Assembly (NCBI RefSeq): GCF_030816965.1
Contig: NZ_JAUSYQ010000002.1
Span: forward strand, 8,732,001 to 8,796,000
Reading direction: 5' to 3'
Length of the DNA: 64,000 nt
From: Streptomyces canus
GTDB taxonomy: Bacteria; Actinomycetota; Actinomycetes; Streptomycetales; Streptomycetaceae
Within the stretch, counting starts at the first letter, position 1, and each line of letters starts with the position of its first letter. Below the pieces are notes generated by a model, which worked only from the letters and a program-made list of their open reading frames with translations, did no database searches and had not been told where the DNA came from. Position numbers and translations under genes: made by a program. Shown here in pieces: positions 52,514 through 61,224 of this stretch.

Positions 52514-54052
52514 CTATCGGCCGTCATATGGGGTGCCCAGCCTGCCGATGAAGCGCAGGGTCTGGTCGAGTGCCTTGAGCGTGAGAAGGCGGCTGCGGGG
52601 ACGCAGCATGCTGGTGAGCCCCTCCTCTGCGAGGCCCTGGCACCGGCCGGTCAACCACGTCCAGTCCAGGTCGAGGTAGTCGGCCAGGGCCTGCAGCCGT
52701 GCCGTCGGCGTCGGCCCGTCGACCAGACTGTGGGCCCGCGCGTGGCCGATCACCTCTTGGTAGGGAGCCACCTCCCGTCGCACACTGGTAGTGGCGACAC
52801 GCCAGACGGATGCTTCGCGTACCCAGTTCGCCAGGATGGCCTTGTCGCGTGCCAGGACGAACCCCTCGACCTCTTGGTACTCCTGCTCCGTGCACAGCCA
52901 CACTTTGACCCCGTACATCTCCATCATGGCAATCGTGAGGAACAGAAGAATTCGCTCATAAATCTCGCTTGATCGAACGACGGGCTCTGGGACGCAAAAC
53001 GCGCGACCGAGCGCGCTTCCTGGTCCCGCGAAGCGATCGGCCACGTTCTGCAAGTAGTCGTGTTTATGCCTGAATAGCAACCATGGTGCGCATTCCTCCC
53101 CGGTGGCTTCGCGGGTCCAGAACGCCGGCACCTCGGGAAGGCCACCGAGGTGCCGGACGATGTATTGGGCGCAGAGACTGGAGCCCAGCCACGCGGCGCC
53201 GATGGGGGAGAGGTCGGGCATCTCGGATCGCGGCGGTGCCGAGTTACTGATCCTGACGTAGTGCCGAAGTTGCTCGGCACGGTCGGAGAGCGGATTGTCA
53301 TCCGCCAGCAGACCGTCGTCCATGACGTACAGCGCCCAGATGATGGCGTAGACCAGGTCGTCCAGCTGGTAGGCGAGCGGTACACGCGGGTCCTGGCCCA
53401 CAAAGAGGTTCTGGCGGGCGAGCGCGGCGTCCATCACGTACAGCCCGGACCCGCCGGCGGCACCGGGGGAGGCCAGAATCACGCCCCTGCGCGAGGAGCG
53501 GACGTAGGTCTCCAGGTGGGGGAGGTCTGCGGAGCTGATCTCCAGGACGTCGCCGCGGGGCTCAGCCTCATAGATCTGCACGCCGATCGAGGTGCCGTCG
53601 AAGTGCCGTCCGCCGGCGAGCTCCCAGCTGCCGAAGATTCCAGCGTCCGGTTCGCCGGGGACGTGCCGGGACGTGGGCCAGGTGTAGTCCAGGGTTCGTA
53701 CCGCGGTGCGCGTCCTTCGGTCCAGCGGGCGGGGGCGGACGATGTCGCGTACGGGGACGAGCTGGAAGAGGGCCTCGACCCTCTTGCCGAAATAGGCCTC
53801 GAGGATGGTGCGCAGGGCTCCGCGGGGGATGTGGGTGCCGGCCAGCCACCGTTTGTAGGTAGCCGGGGAGGGCCGGACCCTGGCGAGTCGCGGCTCTTGT
53901 AACTTTTTCGCGGCGTCTTCGGCCATGATCGGCCAGAGGACCCGGAACTTGTTCGGCGAAGCGCAGTTGAGCTCTGGAGCGTCCAGCAGGTGGTATAGGA
54001 GCGGCACGACGGTCCGGGCCCGTGACTCCCGTGGCTCCTCCGGGTGAGTCAT
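52514..54052 (-). CDS. large actinobacterial protein with HTH-like N-terminal segment
   Basis: 512 residues from ATG 54052, preceded by AGGGAGGACGAC. Residues 25-85 contain CASPNKFRVLWPIMAEDAAK and ATYKRWLAGTHIPRGALRTI, resembling the helix-turn-helix of Xre-like Streptomyces regulators. The rest, with ISSADLPHLETYVRSSRRGV, PLAYQLDDLVYAIIWALYVM and YQEVIGHARAHSLV, is unassigned but resembles large Streptomyces proteins that accompany STAND ATPases in my memory. Its stop is 42 bases from the asparaginase start. It is the last gene of the STAND operon and may be its DNA-binding output. Confidence 0.55.
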   Translation of the reverse strand: MTHPEEPRESRARTVVPLLYHLLDAPELNCASPNKFRVLWPIMAEDAAKKLQEPRLARVRPSPATYKRWLAGTHIPRGALRTILEAYFGKRVEALFQLVPVRDIVRPRPLDRRTRTAVRTLDYTWPTSRHVPGEPDAGIFGSWELAGGRHFDGTSIGVQIYEAEPRGDVLEISSADLPHLETYVRSSRRGVILASPGAAGGSGLYVMDAALARQNLFVGQDPRVPLAYQLDDLVYAIIWALYVMDDGLLADDNPLSDRAEQLRHYVRISNSAPPRSEMPDLSPIGAAWLGSSLCAQYIVRHLGGLPEVPAFWTREATGEECAPWLLFRHKHDYLQNVADRFAGPGSALGRAFCVPEPVVRSSEIYERILLFLTIAMMEMYGVKVWLCTEQEYQEVEGFVLARDKAILANWVREASVWRVATTSVRREVAPYQEVIGHARAHSLVDGPTPTARLQALADYLDLDWTWLTGRCQGLAEEGLTSMLRPRSRLLTLKALDQTLRFIGRLGTPYDGR

Positions 54053-54405
54053 GTCGTCCTCCCTGATGTCCCCAGAGCCGCAAGGCAGCTCGCACCGGCT
54101 TTGAACCGCCGGTTGGCGGCCCTCCTTTCGGCCCAGGTCGCACCGGGCCTGGTCTGGGAGTACGTGAACGCGGTCACCGCGACAATGTCCGGTTCCAGCT
54201 CGAAGGCCAGACGCCACCGGTCGGGCAGCACCCCCCGTTTCGTCTCGGGCCCGCCGTCGTTCTTGACGTTCGCGAGCACGACACGTACCTCGTCGTCGTG
54301 CTTCGCCCCCACGGGTACGCCCTGCAGGTTGGTACACAGGCGCTGCTCACCCGTCGGGGGCAACGGTCCACGAGGTGCTGGCCGTCGCCATGAGTAGGAG
54401 ATCAT
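54049..54405 (-). CDS. small protein of the STAND operon, unknown
   Basis: 118 residues joined by ATGA overlaps to the STAND gene before it and the regulator-like gene after it, so translation is well supported. It has a basic N-terminus, HDDEVRVVLANVKNDGG, LPDRWRLAFELEPDIVAV and an Arg/Lys-rich TWAERRAANRRFK helix. No family recognised. It may be the partner or effector modulator of the two ATPases. Confidence 0.6.
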   Translation of the reverse strand: MISYSWRRPAPRGPLPPTGEQRLCTNLQGVPVGAKHDDEVRVVLANVKNDGGPETKRGVLPDRWRLAFELEPDIVAVTAFTYSQTRPGATWAERRAANRRFKAGASCLAALGTSGRTT

Positions 54406-56630
54406 GAGATGTCCTGCAGGGCCTGACGGACGCGGCTCTCATCACGGCGGCTCACTGCGGAGCAGATCGTGATCGCCTCTCCGTAGAGGCTTCTGGCCAG
54501 GTCGGGTCGGCGGCTGTCTCGGAGGGTGTGGCCCAGGAGTTCCCGGCTATGGGCCCTCCAGCGTGCCGAACCGGATGCGTCGCACTCGGCGACGGCGAGG
54601 CGGCCGTACTCCTCACCCTTCCCGGGATCACCTCCGGCGGCGTAGGCCCGGGCGAGCCACGCCAGCGCCCGCGCGGCATCGAACCAGTCCTCGACCTCGA
54701 GCAGGGTCGAACGGGCGGCGGTCAGTGTCTCGATCGCCTTGGTGGCACGGCCGAGTTCGAGTTGGGCCTGGCCGAGGCAGATGTTGGTGATCGCTACGGC
54801 CCGCGTGTAGGTGAGCCGGTCGGGCTCGGACTCGCTGGTGCGGGCCAGCTTGGTGCGTTGCTGGCGAGCCTGAAGGAGGAAGGCTTCCGCCTCGGCCGGA
54901 TCTCCGCCGTGCAGGTTCACTGCCCCGAGTTCGTGGAGTGCCTGGGACTCGGCACGATGGTCCTGCTCCTCGCGGGCGATCTGCAGGACGGCTGTGAATG
55001 TCTGGGCGGCTTCCTCGAATTTCCCGGCGCCGCGCAGTCCGACGCCCCAGGTGTTGAGCATTTCGACTTCGGCCTCACGGTCCTGGCAGCGGCGCGCGGC
55101 CTGAAGGCCGAGTTCGTGGCTCTCGGACCACAGCTCGTAGTCGTGGGACGAGCGGAGCAGGGGCCAGATGGCGTGGGTCAGCTGCCAGGTGGGTCTGTCC
55201 AGGCCGGCGGCCGCGGCACGCAGTGCGTGCAGCATGTTGTCCCGTTGGGCGTACAGCCAGGCCAGGGCGGTTGCATCATCCGGGAACTCGATCGGTTCGG
55301 CGGGCGGGTAGACGTAGTCCCGGCGCAGGGGCCGATGGGTGGGTGTCAGGATCCGCTCGGCCATGCTCGCGGTCGCCAGGTAGAAGTCCAAGGCCCGTTG
55401 CAGGACCTCCTCCGGTTCCCCGAAGGTGGCCTCCATGGTGGCCCGCGCGCGGGCATGGTCCCGGGTGATGTCGTGGAACCGGTAGACCTGTCCGCGGGAA
55501 GAGACCTCGCCCCGAAGCTCGATGAGCTTCAGCTCATGCAGCTGATCGAGGGCGGCTTCGGCTTCCGAACGCGACAGGTTGCAGACGGCGGCCGTCAGCG
55601 GCACATCGAAGTCGAGGGCGAACAACGACCCCATGCGGCGGTAGACGGCCGGCGCAGGGGTGCTACGCGGAAGCGACCAATACGAACGATCGAGGGCGTG
55701 GGTCACGGCCGCCTCCTGGTGAGTAAGCGAGGGATGCGGAGAATCTGCTGGAGCACTGGATGCGGCACCGGAAGCGAGCTCGGCGAGGGGCTGGTCCGGG
55801 TTGGCGGCGAGGTGGGTCACGGTCAGCGCGATCGCCATAGGGGAGCCGGCAGCGAGGCGGGTGATCTGCGCCGCGGCATCAGGCTCACGGGCTACGCGCT
55901 GGTCACCGAGGCACCGGGTGAGGTACTGCTGCGCGGCGTCATGGTCGAAGGGGCCCAGCCGATGCAGCAGGGCGCCGTCGGGAGCCAGTTCAGCCAGAGT
56001 GCTGCGGCTGGTCACGACGATGAGGTGGCCGCTCCCGCCAGGGAGCAGAGACTGAACCTGGGCGGCTCTGCGGGCGTTGTCGAGCAGGATGCTCACACGC
56101 TGCCCCGGCCGGGCAGTTGCCGACCGCCACCAGGCGGCCAGTTCTTCGGCAGAGGTGGGCTGCGCACCAGGGTGCAGGGAGCGCAGAAACCGGGAGAGAA
56201 TCTCGCTGGTGCTTGCCGGGCCCTCGGCGGCGTAGCCGAGCAGGTCGGCGTAGAGCTGACCGCCGGTGTACTCGGCAGCCAGCACGTGGAGCAGACGGTT
56301 GCCGAGGCTGGTCTTCCCGACGCCACCGGGCCCGTTGATCACCACGATACGGACGGCGTAGTCAGGAACCTCCCCGATCTGACTGGTCAGGACGTCGAGG
56401 TCGTCTTCCCGGTCGGTGAAGGCGGCAGGCACCGGGAACAGCTGGCGCGGAATCAGCGGGTCCAGGACTGCCTCGTGGACGTGGACGCCGCCATGGATGG
56501 TCCCGGCCTGCACGGTTGGTCCGTAGAAGGTGCCGTTCGTAATCGTGTTGTAGGTACTCGCGCCGAGCGGAGGGGAAGACCTCATCGAGGCTGCAGCTCC
56601 GTCACCGGCCGTAGGGCGGGCCGCAGTCAC
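54402..56630 (-). CDS. STAND ATPase 1: NB-ARC with TPR repeats
   Basis: 742 residues. N-terminal motif GPTVQAGTIHGGVHVH (37-52), then an NB-ARC domain with Walker A NGPGGVGKTSL (99-109), Walker B VSILLDNA, VVTSRSTLAELAP and a winged-helix region near YRFHDITRDHARAR. From about 430 to the end a TPR superhelix (ALHELGAVNLHGGDPAEAEA, AITNICLGQAQLELGRATKA). GTG 56630 overlaps the previous gene by GTGA. STAND proteins oligomerise on ligand binding; here the effector is not a recognisable catalytic domain, so signalling may go through the small protein or the downstream regulator. Confidence 0.8.
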   Translation of the reverse strand: MTAARPTAGDGAAASMRSSPPLGASTYNTITNGTFYGPTVQAGTIHGGVHVHEAVLDPLIPRQLFPVPAAFTDREDDLDVLTSQIGEVPDYAVRIVVINGPGGVGKTSLGNRLLHVLAAEYTGGQLYADLLGYAAEGPASTSEILSRFLRSLHPGAQPTSAEELAAWWRSATARPGQRVSILLDNARRAAQVQSLLPGGSGHLIVVTSRSTLAELAPDGALLHRLGPFDHDAAQQYLTRCLGDQRVAREPDAAAQITRLAAGSPMAIALTVTHLAANPDQPLAELASGAASSAPADSPHPSLTHQEAAVTHALDRSYWSLPRSTPAPAVYRRMGSLFALDFDVPLTAAVCNLSRSEAEAALDQLHELKLIELRGEVSSRGQVYRFHDITRDHARARATMEATFGEPEEVLQRALDFYLATASMAERILTPTHRPLRRDYVYPPAEPIEFPDDATALAWLYAQRDNMLHALRAAAAGLDRPTWQLTHAIWPLLRSSHDYELWSESHELGLQAARRCQDREAEVEMLNTWGVGLRGAGKFEEAAQTFTAVLQIAREEQDHRAESQALHELGAVNLHGGDPAEAEAFLLQARQQRTKLARTSESEPDRLTYTRAVAITNICLGQAQLELGRATKAIETLTAARSTLLEVEDWFDAARALAWLARAYAAGGDPGKGEEYGRLAVAECDASGSARWRAHSRELLGHTLRDSRRPDLARSLYGEAITICSAVSRRDESRVRQALQDIS

Positions 56631-58696
56631 AGGTCACCCGCCAAGGCCCGTACCCGTTCGGCGTCCGCCGGCCGGATCGACCCGTACAGGTCCGCGGCCT
56701 GCTGGTAGCACTCGCGTGCGGCAGCAATCTCGCCCCGGCCGGAGTGCGCCTGGCCGAGATACTCCAAGGCCCGGGCCCGCCACAGCGTGCTCCCGGCGGC
56801 GGTGAGGGCCGCCAGGGCGCTCTCCAGCTCGCGGACACCACCGTCGGCGTTGCCGGCGAGTACGTGGGCGTGGCCCTGCAGGACGAGCGCGCGGGTGGCG
56901 TCGTAGGGGTCCTCGGCCGCCAGCAGCATGGTCCGCGCCCGGGCGAACAGATCCACCGCCTGGCCGGGATCCTCCGCGAGGGTGATCTCGCCGAGGACGA
57001 TCGTCGCCAGCGCGATCCCCCGGGGGTAGCCGCACGTCTCCCATTGCGTGATGGCCTGGTTCAGGAGCGGACGAGCCTGCTGCGGGCGGCCGGAGTTGTG
57101 GTGGCACGATCCCAGGCCGAGCAGCGCTTGGCCCTCGTCTCGTACGTCACCGTCCACCCGGGCGGCGTCCAGGGCCTGGGTGTACCAGCCGACAGCGTCC
57201 GTCAGGCGTCCGGCCGAGCTCAGGCCGATCGCGCCCGAGAGCAGCATCTGCCGCACGGCGGCCGCGTTGCCGGCGCGGCGGGCCGCGGGGAGTCCGAGCT
57301 CGTGCGCCTTCACCCACAACGCGTAGGGATGCTGGCGCAGGAACCACGGCCAGAAAGCGTCGACGAGTTGCCAGGCAACCTCGTCCAAGCCGGCCGCCAC
57401 CGCTGCCTGCAGTACGCCCATGAGGTCGTGCTCATGCGCCTCCAGCCAGGCCATCGCCCCCGGATCGTCGTCGAAGACGGCCGGGGCGTCGGCAGGAGGG
57501 GACAGCGTGCGGCGGAGGGTGCCCTGGGCGGGGGTGAGCCGCTGCTGCGCCTGGGTGGCGATCGAGAGCATCCATTCGCACAGTCGCCGCACCACGCTAT
57601 CCCGGTCGTCTGCGCTGTCGTGCTGGGCGGCGCGGGCACGCATGTGTTCCTGTACGGCCGAGCCCACGCGGTAGCGAGCCGGCTGGCCCGCAGCGGACTC
57701 GCACGGCTCCAGCAACTGTTCGTCGGCGAGAACCTCCAGCAGCCAGTCGGCTTCGCCCCACTCCAGGCGGCAGACCGCGGCCACCATATCGGGGTCGACG
57801 AGGTCAGCCGGTAACAGGCCCAGCGACCGGTAGAGGTACTGGGCGTTCGCCTCCAAGCTGTCGTAACTCTGGGTCAGTCCAGTGGTGATGGCCATCCGTG
57901 CGGGGTCCTCACGATCGGGGTGAATCAGGGAGTCGGCGACCGCCGAAAGGCTGAGCGCGGGCCGGGACTTCAAGCGGGCGCCGGCCAAGACCAGCGGCAG
58001 GGGCAGGTACGCACACCTTTCGGCAAGGAGGGCAGCGGCCTCGGGGTCCGCCGACATCCGTCCCTCGCCTGCGAAGCGGGCCAGCAACTCGATTGCCGCC
58101 TGCGGGGTGAGTGGTCCGAGGGGAAGAAGCACGGCCCCGTCGGCGGCCAGGTCCCACAGGAGGCGGCGGATCGTCACGACGGTCGTGCTCGTGACGCCGG
58201 CGGGCAGCAGTGGCCGGACCTGGTCGGCGTCTGCTGCGTCGTCGAGCAGGACCGCGACCGCACGGCGGGCTGTGACCGAGCGCCACAGCCCGGTCAGCTC
58301 CCGCAGACTGGACGGCGTTCTCTCGAGTCCGAGCGCGCGCAGCCACTGCTGCAGCACGACCTCCGGCGCCAACGGCCCGGCGGATCCGCCAAGGTCGGCG
58401 TGCAGTTGCGCCTCGTCCTCAGCCGCGTCGGCGGCAAGCCAGCATGTGGCAAGAGCCGTCTTGCCCACCCCCGCGGGCCCGCTGATCACCGCCAGGGTGG
58501 TGCCGCCGCGGCGCGCCGCGCTCAGCGTGCCCGCAGGGTCCACGCGGTCGGTGAAGTTCGGTGAAACACGGGGCAGTTGCCGCGGCAGTGGCAGAACTTG
58601 CGCCACGGCATGGTGATGGATGCCGCCGTGGACCTGTCCAGCCTGGACGACGACGCCGTTCAGCTGCGCGGCCCCGGCGATCTCATTCCTCACCAT
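56627..58696 (-). CDS. STAND ATPase 2: NB-ARC with TPR repeats
   Basis: 689 residues from ATG 58696. N-terminal motif GVVVQAGQVHGGIHHH (14-29), Walker A SGPAGVGKTAL (72-82), Walker B VAVLLDDAADA, VVTIRRLLWDLAADG and C-terminal TPRs such as ALLGLGSCHHNSGRPQQARP and ALEYLGQAHSGRGEIAAARE. It is a divergent paralogue of the adjacent STAND gene. The N-terminal VQAG-x(2)-HGG motif is the only segment outside the ATPase/TPR core that the two share, so it may be a docking tag. The 58696 start overlaps the upstream HTH gene by 14 bases. Confidence 0.8.
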   Translation of the reverse strand: MVRNEIAGAAQLNGVVVQAGQVHGGIHHHAVAQVLPLPRQLPRVSPNFTDRVDPAGTLSAARRGGTTLAVISGPAGVGKTALATCWLAADAAEDEAQLHADLGGSAGPLAPEVVLQQWLRALGLERTPSSLRELTGLWRSVTARRAVAVLLDDAADADQVRPLLPAGVTSTTVVTIRRLLWDLAADGAVLLPLGPLTPQAAIELLARFAGEGRMSADPEAAALLAERCAYLPLPLVLAGARLKSRPALSLSAVADSLIHPDREDPARMAITTGLTQSYDSLEANAQYLYRSLGLLPADLVDPDMVAAVCRLEWGEADWLLEVLADEQLLEPCESAAGQPARYRVGSAVQEHMRARAAQHDSADDRDSVVRRLCEWMLSIATQAQQRLTPAQGTLRRTLSPPADAPAVFDDDPGAMAWLEAHEHDLMGVLQAAVAAGLDEVAWQLVDAFWPWFLRQHPYALWVKAHELGLPAARRAGNAAAVRQMLLSGAIGLSSAGRLTDAVGWYTQALDAARVDGDVRDEGQALLGLGSCHHNSGRPQQARPLLNQAITQWETCGYPRGIALATIVLGEITLAEDPGQAVDLFARARTMLLAAEDPYDATRALVLQGHAHVLAGNADGGVRELESALAALTAAGSTLWRARALEYLGQAHSGRGEIAAARECYQQAADLYGSIRPADAERVRALAGDL

Positions 58697-58949
58697 GGAG
58701 ACTTCCCGGGGCGGGCGGGTGCTGGTACCCGCGGGGTCGGAAGGTGACACCGGCGCCCTGGAGCACTCTGTAGATGGCACCGTAAGACCGCCCGGTCTCC
58801 TCACAGATGGCGCGGATGGACATGCGGGCGTACGCGTCAACGACCTGCTTGCTGAACGTGACCGCCTCTTCGCCGGTGAGCTGCGTGCGGCGCTTGATCT
58901 TCGGCAGCGGGGTCTCAGGATGAGGCGGCGGCGTGGGACGGTCGGGCAT
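58683..58949 (-). CDS. small HTH protein
   Basis: 88 residues from ATG 58949 (AGGAGTCGAT upstream); an in-frame ATG at 58967 is less likely. LTGEEAVTFSKQVVDAYAR precedes MSIRAICEETGRSYGAIYR, a helix-turn-helix, and VLQGAGVTFRPRG. Similar small HTH proteins are common in Streptomyces. It overlaps STAND ATPase 2 by 14 bases and starts the operon that runs to 52.5 kb. Confidence 0.75.
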   Translation of the reverse strand: MPDRPTPPPHPETPLPKIKRRTQLTGEEAVTFSKQVVDAYARMSIRAICEETGRSYGAIYRVLQGAGVTFRPRGYQHPPAPGSLHGEE

Positions 58950-59071
58950 ATCGACTCCTGTAGTCAAGGGCGGTGGAACGTCGCGTCATCAGGTTCGCGA
59001 TTCCGGCGGAAATGGTCAGGCCGGGCAGCTTCTGTTGCAGCCAGTCGTGTTGGCCCGCTGGAGGGCGCACA

Positions 59072-59851
59072 TCACGGCTTACGGGCAACGCCGCCGTACA
59101 CGTCTGTCGGCAGCGCGGGGATGCCGGGCTCGGGCCGCCACAGCGGGCAGGAGACGATGCCGGGTTCCAGCACGTCGAGTCCTTCGTAGTAGGCGGTGAT
59201 CTGCTCAGGGCTGCGCAGTACGTACGAAAGGGCGCCGGTGTTGTCGTATCCCTGCTGGGCTTCCTGGAGCTGAGTGCTGGTGTCGATGCCGTCGTAGTGC
59301 ATGAAGTAGCTGCCGGGGCACAGGGCGTCCTGCAATCGGCGGACGATCGACGTCGACTCGTCGTAGTCGCGGATGTGGCCGAGGATGCCCATGAGCATCA
59401 GCGCGACGGGCTGGGTGAAGTCGAGGGTCCGGGCGGCCGCTTCGAGGATGTTCTCCGGGTCGTGCAGGTCGGCGTCGACGTATTCGGTGACGCCCTGGGG
59501 GTTTTTGCTGTAGAGCAGGGCCCTGGCGTGGACGAGGACGAGCGGGTCGTTGTCGACGTACACGACCTTGGCGTCGGGGGCGCTCCGCTGGGCCACCTCA
59601 TGGGTGTTGTCGTAGGTCGGCAAGCCGGTGCCGATGTCCAGGAACTGACGGATGCCGAGTTCGCCGGCGACGCGGCTCACCGCGCGGATCAGGTACCGGC
59701 GGGACTCGCGGGCCATGGTCACGACCTGCGGGGCGACTTTGCTGTATTCGTCGCCGGCCACCCGGTCGACTTCGTAGTTGTCCTTGCCTCCCATCCAGTA
59801 GTTCCAGATGCGTGCTGAGCTGGGGACTGAGGTGTTGATCTCGCTGTACAA
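59072..59851 (-). CDS. DUF574-type SAM-dependent methyltransferase
   Basis: About 259 residues. N-terminal SEINTSVPSSARIWNYWMGG and KDNYEVDR are the family signature, followed by RQFLDIGTGLPTYDNTHEVA (SAM motif), VVYVDNDPLVLVHARALL, and LMGILGHIRDYDES. TTG 59851 is preferred because GGAGG lies 6 bases upstream; ATG 59878 extends it by 9 residues. These methyltransferases are very numerous in Streptomyces and mostly uncharacterised. Monocistronic here. Confidence 0.85.
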   Translation of the reverse strand: MYSEINTSVPSSARIWNYWMGGKDNYEVDRVAGDEYSKVAPQVVTMARESRRYLIRAVSRVAGELGIRQFLDIGTGLPTYDNTHEVAQRSAPDAKVVYVDNDPLVLVHARALLYSKNPQGVTEYVDADLHDPENILEAAARTLDFTQPVALMLMGILGHIRDYDESTSIVRRLQDALCPGSYFMHYDGIDTSTQLQEAQQGYDNTGALSYVLRSPEQITAYYEGLDVLEPGIVSCPLWRPEPGIPALPTDVYGGVARKP

Positions 59852-59984
59852 AGGGGGTCCTCCAGAGGGTCGGATCATCGGCGTCCTGCCTGTTGACGTG
59901 AGTGCATGGGGCGGGCAGACGCCTGCGGGCTTGAGTTCGAAAGGGGCGCTGCGGGGATTGGTGAGGAGGCGTCCGGTCTGTGCG

Positions 59985-60698
59985 TCACAGGAGCAGTGGC
60001 GTTGTGAGAGCTCTCTGGAAATCCCATCCGCTCTCGACGAGCCTTCTGCGCAGCACGCCGTAGGCGACTGCGCAGCGGCGGTCCCCGGTCCAGTCGCTGA
60101 GGGTCTTGCTCTCCCCGAACGCGGCGTACCGCTGGGTGTGCGGGATCGAACGCGTTCTGCTGGAGGCCGGTGTGAGCAGTTCCTCGGGCTGGACTTCGGC
60201 GACGTCGTGTGTGACCAGAGTGCCCCTCGGATTCACTGAGCCGACGAGGTATCCCACGTGGACCAGCGGCTGGATGGCGCTGCGGCACGCGGGTGTGGCA
60301 AGTCCGAACTCTTTCGCGATCGTCGAGGTGCGGGGGAGGAATGTCCCGGGCTTGTAGACGCCGGCCGCGAGGCGCTGGCGCATCGCGCGTTCAACGAATT
60401 CGGGTGTCTGCTTGGGGGCCGCCTGTATTGGAACGTCGACGACACGTGCGCCCACGTGGTGAAGGTGGACCAGGCCTTCCCGCGCGAGACCGCGCAGGGC
60501 GGCGGCCACGACGTGGCGGTCCGCCTTGTAGCCGCTCTCCAGGTCCCTGGAGGAGTCGAGGAGCGTTCCGGGCGGGATGGTGCCAGTGGTGATCGCCTCT
60601 CGCAGGCCCCGGTATACGCGGTGGGCCTGACCGGCTCGCTTCGGGCTGAGGAAGTGGATCTCTTCGTCGCGGAGTTCATTAACGGCGTCCAAGGTCAC
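59985..60698 (-). CDS. double winged-helix GntR-like regulator
   Basis: About 237 residues. Two GntR-type DNA-binding units are visible: LREAITTGTIPPGTLLDSSRD with GYKADRHVVAAALRGLAREG and MRQRLAAGVYKPGTFLPRTS with IAKEFGLATPACRSAIQPLV. No large effector domain follows. GTG 60698 overlaps the upstream gene by GTGA. Tandem GntR modules are seen in some Streptomyces plasmid or phage-type genes; operators cannot be predicted. Confidence 0.75.
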   Translation of the reverse strand: MTLDAVNELRDEEIHFLSPKRAGQAHRVYRGLREAITTGTIPPGTLLDSSRDLESGYKADRHVVAAALRGLAREGLVHLHHVGARVVDVPIQAAPKQTPEFVERAMRQRLAAGVYKPGTFLPRTSTIAKEFGLATPACRSAIQPLVHVGYLVGSVNPRGTLVTHDVAEVQPEELLTPASSRTRSIPHTQRYAAFGESKTLSDWTGDRRCAVAYGVLRRRLVESGWDFQRALTTPLLL

Positions 60699-61195
60699 CA
60701 CTCCTCGGCGAGCAGCGCCGACACCGACTGAGGATCGGTCAGCAGGGCCGACAGCCAGTGTGGATCGGCCAGCAGGTGTCCGGCCGGCTCGCGGGTGATC
60801 CACCGCAAGTGGAGATCATCACTGCGTGCGCTTCGAGGCGGCACCCACACAGCAGGACCGCTGACGTAGTCGGCGTACGACGGCCAGGGGCGGTCATTGG
60901 AGCCCGGCGGGACGAAGAAGGTCCAGCAGTCGCCTTCGGCGGCCACGGCACCGCGGCGGGCGCCGTGCTCGCGCAGCTGGTCCAGGGCCGCGGAGGCGTA
61001 CGGACGGGGTGCCCGTACGACGTCGAAGCCGCGCCCGGTGTCGACGAGCCGGGCTGCAGAGCTGCGCCAGGCCGAGCCCAGCAGGGCGTACGCCTCACGG
61101 CCCGGTTCCCCGCCGGGCAGGGTGGGGATCTCCCAGGCCTGCGCCGGGCTGGCGGAAGCGGATGGACGTACGAGGGTGCGGAACAGGGGAGTCAC
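60695..61195 (-). CDS. hypothetical protein, primase/polymerase-associated type
   Basis: About 166 residues. GRGFDVVRAPRPYASAALD, AVAAEGDCWTFFVPPGSN, AVWVPPRSARSDDLHLRWIT and a repeated tail WLSALLTDPQSVSALLAEEW. The layout recalls short Streptomyces proteins related to the N-terminal bifunctional primase/polymerase domain, without clear catalytic residues. GTG 61195 is a guess; no strong ribosome site. Coupled by GTGA to the GntR-like gene. Confidence 0.5.
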   Translation of the reverse strand: MTPLFRTLVRPSASASPAQAWEIPTLPGGEPGREAYALLGSAWRSSAARLVDTGRGFDVVRAPRPYASAALDQLREHGARRGAVAAEGDCWTFFVPPGSNDRPWPSYADYVSGPAVWVPPRSARSDDLHLRWITREPAGHLLADPHWLSALLTDPQSVSALLAEEW

Positions 61196-61224
61196 GAAAG
61201 TGCCGTTCAGTACGGGAGGTCGGG

